Assembly: GCF_028826155.1 (NCBI RefSeq)
Contig: NZ_JAQGPN010000001.1
Span: 2,237,501 to 2,301,500 of the forward strand
Length of the DNA stretch: 64,000 nt
DNA from: Mesorhizobium shangrilense
GTDB taxonomy: Bacteria > Pseudomonadota > Alphaproteobacteria > Rhizobiales > Rhizobiaceae
Direction of reading: 5' to 3'
The position numbers and the translations under genes were made by a program. Of this stretch, positions 7,193 through 14,842 are shown piece after piece (positions within the stretch are counted from its first letter, which is position 1; each line of letters begins with the position of its first letter). The notes under the pieces were generated by a model. That model ran no database searches and had not been told where the DNA came from. It saw only the letters and a program-made list of their open reading frames with translations.

Positions 7193-10090
7193 ATGACAGA
7201 TCACGCCCTGCTGACGGTCATGGTTCTGCTGCCATTTGCAGGAAGCCTGGTGACCGCCACGCTGGCGTCTTCCAGCCGTGACGTCGCCGGGGCGTTGGCT
7301 GGCGTCGTCGCCCTCCTGTGCCATGTCATCACCTGGGTGCTCTATCCGACCGTTGCAGCGGAAGGCGCGGTGCGGGCGACATTCGCGTGGGTGCCCAGTC
7401 TCGGGCTGGAAATTGCGCTGCGGCTCGACGGTTTCGCCTGGCTGTTCGCCTTCCTGATCTCCGGCATCGGACTGCTCGTCGTCATCTACGCGCGCTACTA
7501 CATGTCCGCGGAAGATCCGGTGCCGCGGTTCTTCTCGTATTTCCAGGCCTTCATGGGCGCCATGCTCGGCGTCGTCGTGTCGGGAAACCTCATCCTGCTG
7601 GTCGTCTTCTGGGAGTTGACCAGCATCGTCTCCTTCCTGCTCATCGGCTATTGGCATCACAACCAGGCCGCGCGCGACGGCGCCCGCATGTCGCTGACCG
7701 TGACGGGAATCGGCGGGCTCGGTCTGCTGGCGGGCGTGCTGATCCTCGGCCATATCGTCGGCAGCTATGATCTCGACCGCGTACTGCAGTCCGGCGACCT
7801 GATCCGGGCGCACGACCTCTACGTGCCGGCGCTCCTGCTCATCCTGCTTGGCGCGCTGACGAAAAGCGCGCAGTTCCCGTTCCACTTCTGGCTGCCCAAC
7901 GCCATGGCCGCGCCCACGCCGGTTTCAGCCTATCTGCACTCCGCGACCATGGTGAAGGCCGGCGTCTTCCTCATGGCGCGGCTCTGGCCGGTGCTTTCAG
8001 GTACGCCCGAATGGTTCACCATCGTGGGGCTTGCCGGCATGGCGTCGCTGGTGCTCGGGGCCTACCTGGCGATGTTCCAGCAGGACCTGAAGGGCCTGCT
8101 TGCCTATTCGACGATCAGTCATCTCGGGCTGATCACGCTGCTGCTGAGCTTCGGCAGCCCGCTCGGCGCCGTGGCCGCCATCTTCCACATGATGAATCAC
8201 GCGACCTTCAAGGCGTCGCTGTTCATGGCCGCGGGCATCATCGACCACGAGACCGGCACACGCGACCTGAGACGTCTCAGCGGTCTGTTCCGGTACATGC
8301 CGATCACCGGCACGTTGGCCATGGTGGCGAGCGCCGCCATGGCGGGCGTACCGTTGCTCAATGGCTTCCTCTCCAAGGAGATGTTCTTCGCCCAGGCGGT
8401 CGAAACGCATGCGTATTCCTGGCTGGATACCGTCGCTCCCTACGCGGCGGTGCTCGCAAGCATGCTGGCCGTCACCTATTCGATGCGCCTGATCCATTCC
8501 ATCTTCCTGGGCGCTCCTCCTGAAAGCTTTCCGCGCGAGCCGCACGAGCCGCCGTTCTGGATGCGGTTTCCTGTCACATTCCTGGTGTTCGCCTGCCTCG
8601 TGGTCGGTATCGTCCCCGGCCTGACCATTGGGCCTTACCTGCACGTCGCCGTTGAATCTGTGCTCGGCGCGGAGACGCCGGAATACAGCCTCGCGGTCTG
8701 GCACGGCGTGACACTGCCGCTCGCCATGAGCGGCCTGGCGCTCGCCGGCGGCGGGCTGCTCTATCTCGCGATCGGCAACTATCTCGAGGCCTCGGAGCGG
8801 CCGCTGCTCCTGGGCCGCATCGAAGGACAGCGAATCTTCGAGCGGGTGATGGTCACCATTTCCTGGCGATGGGCGCGTTTCATCGAAAGCCATCTCGGCA
8901 CCCGCCGCCTGCAGCCGCAGTTGCGGCTGCTGGTGCTGGTCGCCTTCGCGGCCGCCTTCGTTCCGCTGTATCGCGGCGGCTTCGTCCTCGCCGCCCCGGA
9001 CGCGGCCGGGACCGATCTGGTCTTCGTCGGGCTGTGGACGATCGGCGTGGCCTGCGCCGTGGCCGCCGCCTACCAGGCAAAATTCCACCGGCTCGCGGCG
9101 CTGGTGCTGCTGGGCGGCACCGGACTCGTCACCTGCGTGACCTTCATCTGGCTGTCCGCGCCCGACCTTGCCGCGACCCAGCTCGTCGTGGAGATCGTGA
9201 CGACGGTGTTGATCCTGCTCGGTCTACGCTGGTTGCCGAAACGATCAAGGGATCTGATCGAGCCGAGCGGCGCGATGGTGCGGCTTCGCCGCTTCCGCGA
9301 CCTTGCCCTGGCGGTGGCGGCAGGCGTCGGCATGTCGGCGATAGCCTACACCGTGATGATGCGCCCCTCACCGGACACGATCGCCGACTTCTTCCTGGAG
9401 AAGGCGTACAGCGAGGGCGGCGGGCGCAACGTCGTCAACGTCATCCTCGTCGACTTCCGTGGCTTCGACACGCTGGGCGAGATCACGGTGCTCGGCATCG
9501 TGGCGTTGACGGTCTTCGCGCTGTTGCGCCGCTTCCGTCCTGCTCCCGACAGCATCGAGCGCCCCGAGCAGCAGCGCATCCAGCATGCCTATGACGAAGC
9601 GCATCCCAACCGCGCCCCGGACGCAACCGCGGTCGACTATCTGTTCGTGCCTGCGGTGATCATGCAGTGGATGTTCCCGGTGATCATCGTGCTGGCGGCC
9701 TATCTGCTGCTGCGCGGCCACGATGCCCCGGGAGGCGGCTTCGTCGCAGGGGTCGCCATGGCCGCTGGCTTCATCCTGCAGTACATGGCGGCGGGAACCA
9801 CATGGGTGGAAGACAGGCTGCGTATCCTGCCGGTGATGTGGATCGGCGGCGGCCTGCTGATCGCGCTGCTGACCGGCGCGGCTGCCTGGCTGTTCGGAGA
9901 GCCCTTCCTGACGTCGTATTTCCGGTACGCCGACCTGCCGTTCATCGGCAAGATTCCGCTGGCGTCGGCAGCTCTCTTCGACTTCGGCGTGTTCTCGCTC
10001 GTGGTCGGCGCCACGGTGCTGATGCTTATCGCACTTGCCCACCAGTCGATCCGCCGGCTCCGCGCGGCGCGAATCGAGGAGTCGACCTGA
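7193..10090 (+). CDS. mrpA: Mrp-type Na+/H+ antiporter subunit A fused to subunit B (MrpA/PhaAB)
   Basis: Large subunit of the multi-gene monovalent cation/proton antiporter, homologous to NuoL of complex I. It has 965 residues. About residues 1-500 form the multi-helix NuoL-like proton channel, with Lys/His-containing helices such as GALTKSAQFPFHFWLPNAM and LLAYSTISHLG. The middle carries the MrpA-specific helices. From about residue 800 it becomes an MnhB domain (PAVIMQWMFPVIIVLAAYLLLRG onward). This A-B fusion is the usual form in rhizobial Pha/Mrp systems, which explains the lack of a separate mrpB. The stop overlaps the mrpC start by one base. Confidence 0.95.
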   Translation: MTDHALLTVMVLLPFAGSLVTATLASSSRDVAGALAGVVALLCHVITWVLYPTVAAEGAVRATFAWVPSLGLEIALRLDGFAWLFAFLISGIGLLVVIYARYYMSAEDPVPRFFSYFQAFMGAMLGVVVSGNLILLVVFWELTSIVSFLLIGYWHHNQAARDGARMSLTVTGIGGLGLLAGVLILGHIVGSYDLDRVLQSGDLIRAHDLYVPALLLILLGALTKSAQFPFHFWLPNAMAAPTPVSAYLHSATMVKAGVFLMARLWPVLSGTPEWFTIVGLAGMASLVLGAYLAMFQQDLKGLLAYSTISHLGLITLLLSFGSPLGAVAAIFHMMNHATFKASLFMAAGIIDHETGTRDLRRLSGLFRYMPITGTLAMVASAAMAGVPLLNGFLSKEMFFAQAVETHAYSWLDTVAPYAAVLASMLAVTYSMRLIHSIFLGAPPESFPREPHEPPFWMRFPVTFLVFACLVVGIVPGLTIGPYLHVAVESVLGAETPEYSLAVWHGVTLPLAMSGLALAGGGLLYLAIGNYLEASERPLLLGRIEGQRIFERVMVTISWRWARFIESHLGTRRLQPQLRLLVLVAFAAAFVPLYRGGFVLAAPDAAGTDLVFVGLWTIGVACAVAAAYQAKFHRLAALVLLGGTGLVTCVTFIWLSAPDLAATQLVVEIVTTVLILLGLRWLPKRSRDLIEPSGAMVRLRRFRDLALAVAAGVGMSAIAYTVMMRPSPDTIADFFLEKAYSEGGGRNVVNVILVDFRGFDTLGEITVLGIVALTVFALLRRFRPAPDSIERPEQQRIQHAYDEAHPNRAPDATAVDYLFVPAVIMQWMFPVIIVLAAYLLLRGHDAPGGGFVAGVAMAAGFILQYMAAGTTWVEDRLRILPVMWIGGGLLIALLTGAAAWLFGEPFLTSYFRYADLPFIGKIPLASAALFDFGVFSLVVGATVLMLIALAHQSIRRLRAARIEEST

Positions 10091-10431
10091 TGGAACTGAC
10101 GCTTGCCATCGCCATCGGTGCACTCACCGGATCGGGCGTCTGGCTGATCCAGCGACCGCGCACCTATCAGGTCATCATCGGCCTTTCCTTGCTGTCCTAC
10201 GCCGTCAACCTGTTCATCTTTAGCATGGGCAGGCTGCGCATCGGCGCGGCACCGGTGCTCGGGCAGGGCGGGACGGTCAATCCGGCTGACTATGCGGATC
10301 CGGTTCCGCAGGCACTGGTGCTCACGGCGATCGTCATCGGTTTCGCGACCACGGCGCTGTTCCTCGTCGTGCTTCTCGCGTCACGCGGGCTGACGGGCAG
10401 CGACCACGTTGACGGGCGGGAGCCTCGCTGA
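10090..10431 (+). CDS. mrpC: Mrp antiporter subunit C (NuoK-like)
   Basis: Small NuoK-like membrane subunit of 113 residues with three predicted helices, including the conserved IIGLSLLSYAVNLFIFSMG segment and DPVPQALVLTAIVIGFATTA. ATG 10090 shares a base with the mrpA TGA, and its own TGA shares a base with the mrpD ATG (10431), so the three ORFs are tightly coupled. Homologues in Sinorhizobium are named phaC. No unusual features are visible. Confidence 0.93.
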   Translation: MELTLAIAIGALTGSGVWLIQRPRTYQVIIGLSLLSYAVNLFIFSMGRLRIGAAPVLGQGGTVNPADYADPVPQALVLTAIVIGFATTALFLVVLLASRGLTGSDHVDGREPR

Positions 10432-12074
10432 TGGGCTGGTCGCAGCACCTGCTGATCGCTCCGATCCTCCTTCCGCTGGCAACCGGGGCGACCCTGCTTC
10501 TGTTCGACGAGCGGCGGCACGTCCTGAAGGCAGGCCTCAACTTCGTGTCGACGCTGATGTTTCTGGCGCTGTCGATCGCGCTGCTGCGGCTCGCCGACGC
10601 GCCGCCGGCGGAAGCCGAGGCGCTGACGCGTTCCTATGCGCTGGGGAACTGGCCGGCTCCGTTCGGCATCGTGCTGGTGCTCGATCGACTGTCGGCTCTG
10701 ATGCTTCTGCTCTCGGCCGTGCTTGCGATCGCATCGCTGGTGTTCTCGCTGGCGCGCTGGCACAAGGCCGGACCACACTTCCACACGCTGTTCCAGTTCC
10801 TGCTGATGGGGCTGGGCGGAGCCTTCCTCACGGGCGACCTGTTCAACCTGTTCGTCTTCTTCGAAGTGCTGCTGGCCGCCTCCTACGGGCTCATGCTGCA
10901 TGGCTCGGGGGTGTTCCGTGTGCGCGCCGGGCTGCACTACATTGCCGTCAACCTTGCCGCTTCGCTGCTGTTCCTGATCGGGGTCAGTCTTGTCTACGGA
11001 GTCACCGGCACGCTGAACATGGCCGACCTTGCGGTGCGGCTGCCCGGCGTCGCGGACGAGGACCGGATGCTGCTGGAGGCGGGTGTCGCCATCCTGGGCG
11101 TCGCTTTCCTGGTGAAGGCCGGCATGTGGCCCCTCTGCTTCTGGCTGCCGGCGGCCTACATGGCGGCAGCCGCGCCGGTGGCGGCGCTGTTTGCGGTGCT
11201 GAGCAAGGTCGGCGTCTATGTGCTCCTGCGCCTCACACTGCTCCTCTTCGGCAGCGAAGCCGGCGCGCTGACCGGTTTCGGCGGTCCCGTTCTGCTGTTC
11301 GGAGGCATGGCGACGGTCGCCTTCGGCGCCTTCGGCGTGCTGGCCTCCCAGGCGATGGGGCGGCTCGCCGGGTACAGCCTGCTGGTCTCGTCGGGCACGT
11401 TGCTTGCAGCCGTCGGCATGGGAGACACGGCGGTCGTTTCGGGCGCACTCTTCTATATGGTGAGCTCCACGCTGACGATCAGCGCGCTGTTCCTGCTGAT
11501 CGAACTGGTCGAGCGTGCGCAGGAGCCGGGGGCGGACCTGCTGACCGTCACCATGGAAGCATATGGCGACGAGGTCGAAGCCGAGGAGGACGAGGAAGAG
11601 GAGGTCGGCGTCGTGATGCCGGGCGCGCTTGCCATCCTCGGCGTCTGCTTCGGTTGCATCGCCCTCCTGCTTGCCGGTCTGCCGCCTTTGTCGGGCTTCA
11701 TCGCCAAGTTCGCGTTGCTCACCGCCATGTTGAACCTGGACGGACTCGGCGCGCCCGCGGATATCCCTGCTCGGACCTGGGTGCTGGCGGCACTGCTCAT
11801 CCTGTCGGGCCTGGCCGCGCTGCTCTCGATGATGCGTACCGGCATCCGCACCTTCTGGGCGCCGCTGGAGGTCATCGTCCCCCGCGTCCTGGTCGTCGAA
11901 GTGGCGCCCATCATCATGCTGATCGGGCTCTGTTTCGCGCTGACCGTGCAGGGCGGGGCCCTGATGGGCTATACCGATGCGACGGCGCGGTCCCTGCATT
12001 CACCGGGCGGCTATATCAGCAGCGTACTGCCGAAGGCCGGCGTGGATGACGGGGCAGGGGAGGCCGCACAATGA
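10431..12074 (+). CDS. mrpD: Mrp antiporter subunit D (NuoN/NuoL-like)
   Basis: Second large proton-channel subunit, 547 residues, with about 14 hydrophobic helices. The conserved region GDLFNLFVFFEVLLAASYGL and the FLVKAGMWPLCFWLP motif, with its proton-path lysine, are present. Unusually, a run of acidic residues (VEAEEDEEEEVGVV, near residues 380-393) sits in a loop before a membrane helix. The gene overlaps mrpE by four bases (ATGA at 12071). Confidence 0.94.
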   Translation: MGWSQHLLIAPILLPLATGATLLLFDERRHVLKAGLNFVSTLMFLALSIALLRLADAPPAEAEALTRSYALGNWPAPFGIVLVLDRLSALMLLLSAVLAIASLVFSLARWHKAGPHFHTLFQFLLMGLGGAFLTGDLFNLFVFFEVLLAASYGLMLHGSGVFRVRAGLHYIAVNLAASLLFLIGVSLVYGVTGTLNMADLAVRLPGVADEDRMLLEAGVAILGVAFLVKAGMWPLCFWLPAAYMAAAAPVAALFAVLSKVGVYVLLRLTLLLFGSEAGALTGFGGPVLLFGGMATVAFGAFGVLASQAMGRLAGYSLLVSSGTLLAAVGMGDTAVVSGALFYMVSSTLTISALFLLIELVERAQEPGADLLTVTMEAYGDEVEAEEDEEEEVGVVMPGALAILGVCFGCIALLLAGLPPLSGFIAKFALLTAMLNLDGLGAPADIPARTWVLAALLILSGLAALLSMMRTGIRTFWAPLEVIVPRVLVVEVAPIIMLIGLCFALTVQGGALMGYTDATARSLHSPGGYISSVLPKAGVDDGAGEAAQ

Positions 12075-12556
12075 GCCGCGTGCTGCCCTATCCGCTGCTG
12101 ACGGCATCCCTGATCCTGATGTGGATGCTGCTCAACGCCTTCTCGCTGGGCCACTTCCTGCTCGGAACGGTCGTCGCGCTGATCGCGTCCCGCGCGATGG
12201 CGGCGCTGCATCCCTCCAAGCCCAGGCTGCGACGGTGGCGGCGGATTCCGCAGCTTCTGGGGATCGTGCTGCTCGACATCCTGCGCTCCAACATCGCCGT
12301 CGCCAGCGTGATCCTCCACGGCCTGCGGCGCCAGCGGGTTGCAGGCTTCGTCGCCATCCCGCTCGCATTGCGCGACCCGACGGGATTGGCGGTACTCGCC
12401 TGCATCGTGACCAGCACCCCCGGCACGGCGTGGGTGGAGTACGATTCCGATACCGGCATCCTGCTGATCCATGTGCTCGACCTGCTCGACGAGGAGGAAT
12501 GGATCGCCCTGATCAGAAATCGCTACGAGGCCCTGCTGCTGGAGATATTCGAATGA
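12071..12556 (+). CDS. mrpE: Mrp antiporter subunit E
   Basis: Membrane subunit of 161 residues. Two N-terminal hydrophobic segments precede the MnhE signature, here FVAIPLALRDPTGLAVLACIVTSTPGTAWVEYD and the LLIHVLDLLDEEEW segment. It is needed for assembly and activity of the Mrp complex. It starts in the mrpD stop (ATGA) and overlaps mrpF at 12553-12556. Confidence 0.93.
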   Translation: MSRVLPYPLLTASLILMWMLLNAFSLGHFLLGTVVALIASRAMAALHPSKPRLRRWRRIPQLLGIVLLDILRSNIAVASVILHGLRRQRVAGFVAIPLALRDPTGLAVLACIVTSTPGTAWVEYDSDTGILLIHVLDLLDEEEWIALIRNRYEALLLEIFE

Positions 12557-12834
12557 GCGCCGTCGTTCTCGTGTGGGCGGTGACGATTGCACAGTGCATG
12601 CTCGTCGTCGCCATGGGCTGCAATGTCTATCGGCTCGTGCGCGGCCCCCGCGCGCAGGACCGCGTGCTCTGCCTCGACGCGATGTACGCGAACGCCATGC
12701 TGCTGATACTAACGTTCGGTATCCGCACCGGCAGCACGTTCTATTTCGAAGCGGCGCTGGTGATCGGCGTCATCGGCTTCGTGTCGACGGTGGCGCTCGC
12801 CAAGTTCCTGATGCGGGGCGAGGTGATCGAATGA
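12553..12834 (+). CDS. mrpF: Mrp antiporter subunit F
   Basis: Small subunit of 93 residues with three helices. The conserved middle RLVRGPRAQDRVLCLDAMYANAMLL corresponds to the RGPt..DRv.alD motif of MnhF/PhaF. The ATG overlaps the mrpE stop, and the stop overlaps the mrpG start (ATGA at 12831), so this is a strict coupled operon. Confidence 0.93.
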   Translation: MSAVVLVWAVTIAQCMLVVAMGCNVYRLVRGPRAQDRVLCLDAMYANAMLLILTFGIRTGSTFYFEAALVIGVIGFVSTVALAKFLMRGEVIE

Positions 12835-13217
12835 CCCATGCGGAAGCCTTGCCGGCCTGGGCGGCGCTGCTGACGGCCTTCTTCGTGCTCCTGGGCGCGA
12901 GCCTTACGCTGATCGGCGCGATCGGCACGTTGCAGCTGCGTACCTTCTTCGAGCGGATCCATGCGCCGACGCTTGGCACGAGCTGGGGAACCGGCGCGAT
13001 CGTCATCGGCTCGATGATCTGCTTTTCCGTGCTCCAGACCCGCTTCGTCTTGCACGAAATCCTCATCGGCATCTTCGTCACGGTGACGACGCCGGTGACG
13101 CTGATGTTGCTCGCCCGCGCCGCGCTCTATCGCGACCGCACCGAGGGAAACGTCGAGGTTCCGCCCCACGAAGTGGTGGCGCAGAAGGATGGATCGGGCG
13201 AGCCGACCGGATCCTGA
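12831..13217 (+). CDS. mrpG: Mrp antiporter subunit G
   Basis: Last Mrp subunit, 128 residues, with three membrane helices. Family segments are present: LLGASLTLIGAIGTLQLRTFFERIHAPTLG and FVTVTTPVTLMLLARAALYRD. A hydrophilic tail of about 25 residues follows. It ends the six-gene mrpA(B)CDEFG operon. A GC-rich hairpin, GGGCGCG (13227-13233) with CGCGCCC (13246-13252), follows the stop but lacks a T-run. Confidence 0.92.
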   Translation: MTHAEALPAWAALLTAFFVLLGASLTLIGAIGTLQLRTFFERIHAPTLGTSWGTGAIVIGSMICFSVLQTRFVLHEILIGIFVTVTTPVTLMLLARAALYRDRTEGNVEVPPHEVVAQKDGSGEPTGS

Positions 13218-13283
13218 ACCGGAAAGGGCGCGCCCCTGCATGGACGCGCCCTCGACCGAAAAAAATGCGGCGGCAAATGGCGA

Positions 13284-13406
13284 CTATCGCCGCTTTGCAG
13301 GCGATCCCGCGCTTGCGCTGAGCTGCGAGATGGAGCCGGCCTCCACCTTCTTCTCCTTGTTCTGCTTGGGCTTGCGCGCTTCGCGATTGCCGCTTCTCTT
13401 TGCCAT
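13284..13406 (-). CDS. small basic protein, 40 residues
   Basis: Begins MAKRSGNREARKPKQ and ends in PAKRR: 40 residues, strongly basic, with no membrane segment. A good ribosome-binding site (GGAAAGG about 9 bases before the ATG, read on the minus strand) supports this start rather than a longer frame reaching 13538. I recall similar short MAK.SGNREA.KPKQ proteins in rhizobial genomes, always hypothetical. The function is unknown; nucleic-acid or ribosome binding would fit the charge but is not shown. It converges on mrpG. Confidence 0.6.
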   Translation of the reverse strand: MAKRSGNREARKPKQNKEKKVEAGSISQLSASAGSPAKRR

Positions 13407-13585
13407 CTCGGGCACCTTTCCAAAGTTCCATGACCGCCGGGCCGCGCGCAAAACTGCGTGCGGGTGCGGCAGATCCAAAAAATGTACGTTGTTCAGGAAG
13501 GTTTTCCCTGGTCCGGCATCGCGTCGGCGAAGTGCCAAACCAGGGCTAGCGGCCGATTTGGGGACGCTTCCGGAAAGGAAGCCCG

Positions 13586-13669
13586 ATGGAAGAAATCTTG
13601 CTCACGGCGCGTGATCATGGCCAGATCCCCGGGAAAGTCAAACCACTGAAGAAAAAAGAAAATCTTTAA
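13586..13669 (+). CDS. possible 27-residue peptide (weak)
   Basis: ATG 13586 to TAA 13669 encodes 27 residues beginning MEEILLTARDHGQ and ending in a lysine-rich tail. AAGGAAG about 6 bases upstream is a fair ribosome-binding site. There is no recognised domain. It could equally be chance; conservation in relatives would decide. Confidence 0.2.
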   Translation: MEEILLTARDHGQIPGKVKPLKKKENL

Positions 13670-13689
13670 CCGGTGACATCGCGTCGCCC

Positions 13690-13718
13690 TTGAAAGCGCC
13701 GTGCCGACAGCCTAGGTT
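13690..13718 (+). promoter_or_regulatory. sigma70-like promoter candidate before structured leader
   Basis: TTGAAA (13690-13695), a 17-base spacer and TAGGTT (13713-13718) fit a housekeeping promoter. Transcription would start near 13725 and run through the inverted-repeat leader into the zinc-ribbon ORF and the NUDIX gene. Confidence 0.35.
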
Positions 13719-13743
13719 GAAGCTATGTGCATGGAGACTTTCA

Positions 13744-13880
13744 TCAGGATTACGAGGCTTGCCGGAAAAGCACGGGGCTTTTCCCGGAGCGGGCTTCCTA
13801 ATCCTGAATTCCGCACGTAATTCTGCTCCGGGACAATTCAGACATGCGGTTCATTTCTTGCGGTGCTTTGCAGCGCCGCA
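13744..13880 (+). ncRNA. highly structured leader or small RNA with alternative stems
   Basis: Stem A: TCAGGATTA (13744-13752) pairs with TAATCCTGA (13799-13807) around an inner hairpin GGAAAAGC (13764-13771)/GCTTTTCC (13777-13784). Stem B: CTGAATT (13804-13810) pairs with AATTCAG (13835-13841) and uses bases of stem A, so A and B cannot fully coexist. Stem C: TGCGGTGC (13859-13866)/GCGCCGCA (13873-13880) lies directly before the GGAG of the next ORF. Mutually exclusive stems before a ribosome-binding site suggest a cis-acting switch; a separate sRNA is also possible. No Rfam family is recognised. Confidence 0.4.
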
Positions 13881-13895
13881 TTGATGGAGCGTATC

Positions 13896-14066
13896 ATGAG
13901 AATACTTCATCCGAAGCGCCTTTGTACTTCCTGTAACCGTTATCTCCCCCGGGCGGCCGCCCGATGCCCCTGGTGCATTGCGTCGATCGTCGTTTCGCCG
14001 ACGCGGCCAACTTTCGCCGCGACCGTCTCGACGGCCGATCTGGGCATGCGCGGAATCCAGCCTTGA
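13896..14066 (+). CDS. possible small zinc-ribbon protein, 56 residues
   Basis: Starts MRILHPKRL and contains C-T-S-C, ten residues, then C-P-W-C: a compact CxxC-x10-CxxC zinc-ribbon pattern. GGAG at 13886-13889 with a 6-base gap supports ATG 13896 over ATG 13884. The remainder is low-information. Its stop (14064-14066) is 5 bases before the NUDIX start, so the two may be translated together. No function is assigned; the four-cysteine pattern is the only evidence that it is real. Confidence 0.45.
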   Translation: MRILHPKRLCTSCNRYLPRAAARCPWCIASIVVSPTRPTFAATVSTADLGMRGIQP

Positions 14067-14071
14067 GCGTG

Positions 14072-14542
14072 ATGGAGATGCCCGTGCCGCAAGCCGCCAA
14101 GGCGAACGACAAGGCCGATCTCGCCCAGCAGTATGCCGCGCTGCCCTGGCGGGTCAGTCGCAAGGGCGTGCTTCAGGTGCTGCTCGTCACGTCGCGGCGT
14201 CGTGGGCGCTGGATCGTGCCGAAGGGGTGGCTGGCGAGGGAGCGATCGCCGGCGCAGTCGGCGGCGCGCGAGGCATTCGAGGAGGCGGGCGTGATCGGCC
14301 GGACGGGTGACGAGCCGATCGGCAGCTACCTGTACTCGAAAGTCCATGACGACGGCAGCATCGAGCCGCGGAACGTGACGCTGTTCGATCTGCACGTGAA
14401 GGGAACGCTGCTCAACTGGCCGGAAAAGGGCGAGCGCAAGCGTGGCTGGTGGCCGATCGACGAAGCGGCCGCGATGGTGGGCGAACCGGAACTGGGCGAG
14501 TTGCTCCGTTCGCTGGAGCTCACCTCGAAAAGGACCGCATGA
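14072..14542 (+). CDS. NUDIX hydrolase
   Basis: Nucleoside-diphosphate-linked hydrolase, 156 residues. The Nudix box runs from PKGW to REAFEEAGV at about residues 51-74, with the catalytic REAFEEAG intact. The first Glu of the G-x5-E pattern is an Arg, with a Glu one position earlier. The PKGW start and length resemble diphosphoinositol-polyphosphate or Ap4A-type Nudix enzymes, but the substrate cannot be read from sequence. ATG 14072 or 14078 may be used; in-frame starts further upstream lie in the leader. It follows the possible zinc-ribbon ORF by 5 bases. Confidence 0.85.
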   Translation: MEMPVPQAAKANDKADLAQQYAALPWRVSRKGVLQVLLVTSRRRGRWIVPKGWLARERSPAQSAAREAFEEAGVIGRTGDEPIGSYLYSKVHDDGSIEPRNVTLFDLHVKGTLLNWPEKGERKRGWWPIDEAAAMVGEPELGELLRSLELTSKRTA

Positions 14543-14842
14543 CGCCTTGCAGCCGGACGCCGGGAACACGGGACGTCCGGCCGCAGAGCGCGATTTCGGC
14601 GGGCGCTTGACTTCGCTTCGGCCATACCTACGTTCGGCGCATGTTGGCTGTCCCTGTCATTCATTCCCGAGGAGCCCGGCTCCTCAAAGCGGGATTTTAG
14701 CCCGGACGCGATCTGAAGCCCTGGCTTCGCGTCCGGGACCGCCAGGTTTCCACCCTTTCCAATGTTGGCGTCGCCGCTGAGCGATGCCGCCGGCGCGCGC
14801 CCGCAGAGGCGGACCACGCTTGCCGATGACGCGGAGGCGATC
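14543..14842. promoter_or_regulatory. 300-base gap with two stable hairpins before the PtsN-like gene
   Basis: Contains a promoter-like TTGACT (14607-14612), a 16-base spacer and TACGTT (14629-14634), then two hairpins: GAGGAGC/GCTCCTC (14669-14685, 3-base loop) and the 11-bp stem CCCGGACGCGA/TCGCGTCCGGG (14701-14737). They would lie in the 5' leader of the PtsN-like gene, whose GGAGG is at 14832-14836. No T-run follows either, so regulation or mRNA protection is as likely as termination of the NUDIX transcript. Confidence 0.4.

Larger units (their letters stand above)
13407..13895. other. 489-base gap with structured leader and a possible 27-residue ORF
   Basis: No conventional gene is seen. 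It holds a weak 27-codon ORF at 13586-13669 (+), a promoter-like pair at 13690-13718, and a dense set of inverted repeats from 13744 to 13880 that ends just before the ribosome-binding site of the zinc-ribbon ORF. An A-rich, GC-poor patch near 13650-13668 stands out from the surroundings. Confidence 0.6.

Noticed and set aside
13225..13252. Rho-independent terminator after mrpG
   Set aside because: The GC stem is real but is followed by an A-run, not a T-run, on the plus strand; noted only in the mrpG entry.
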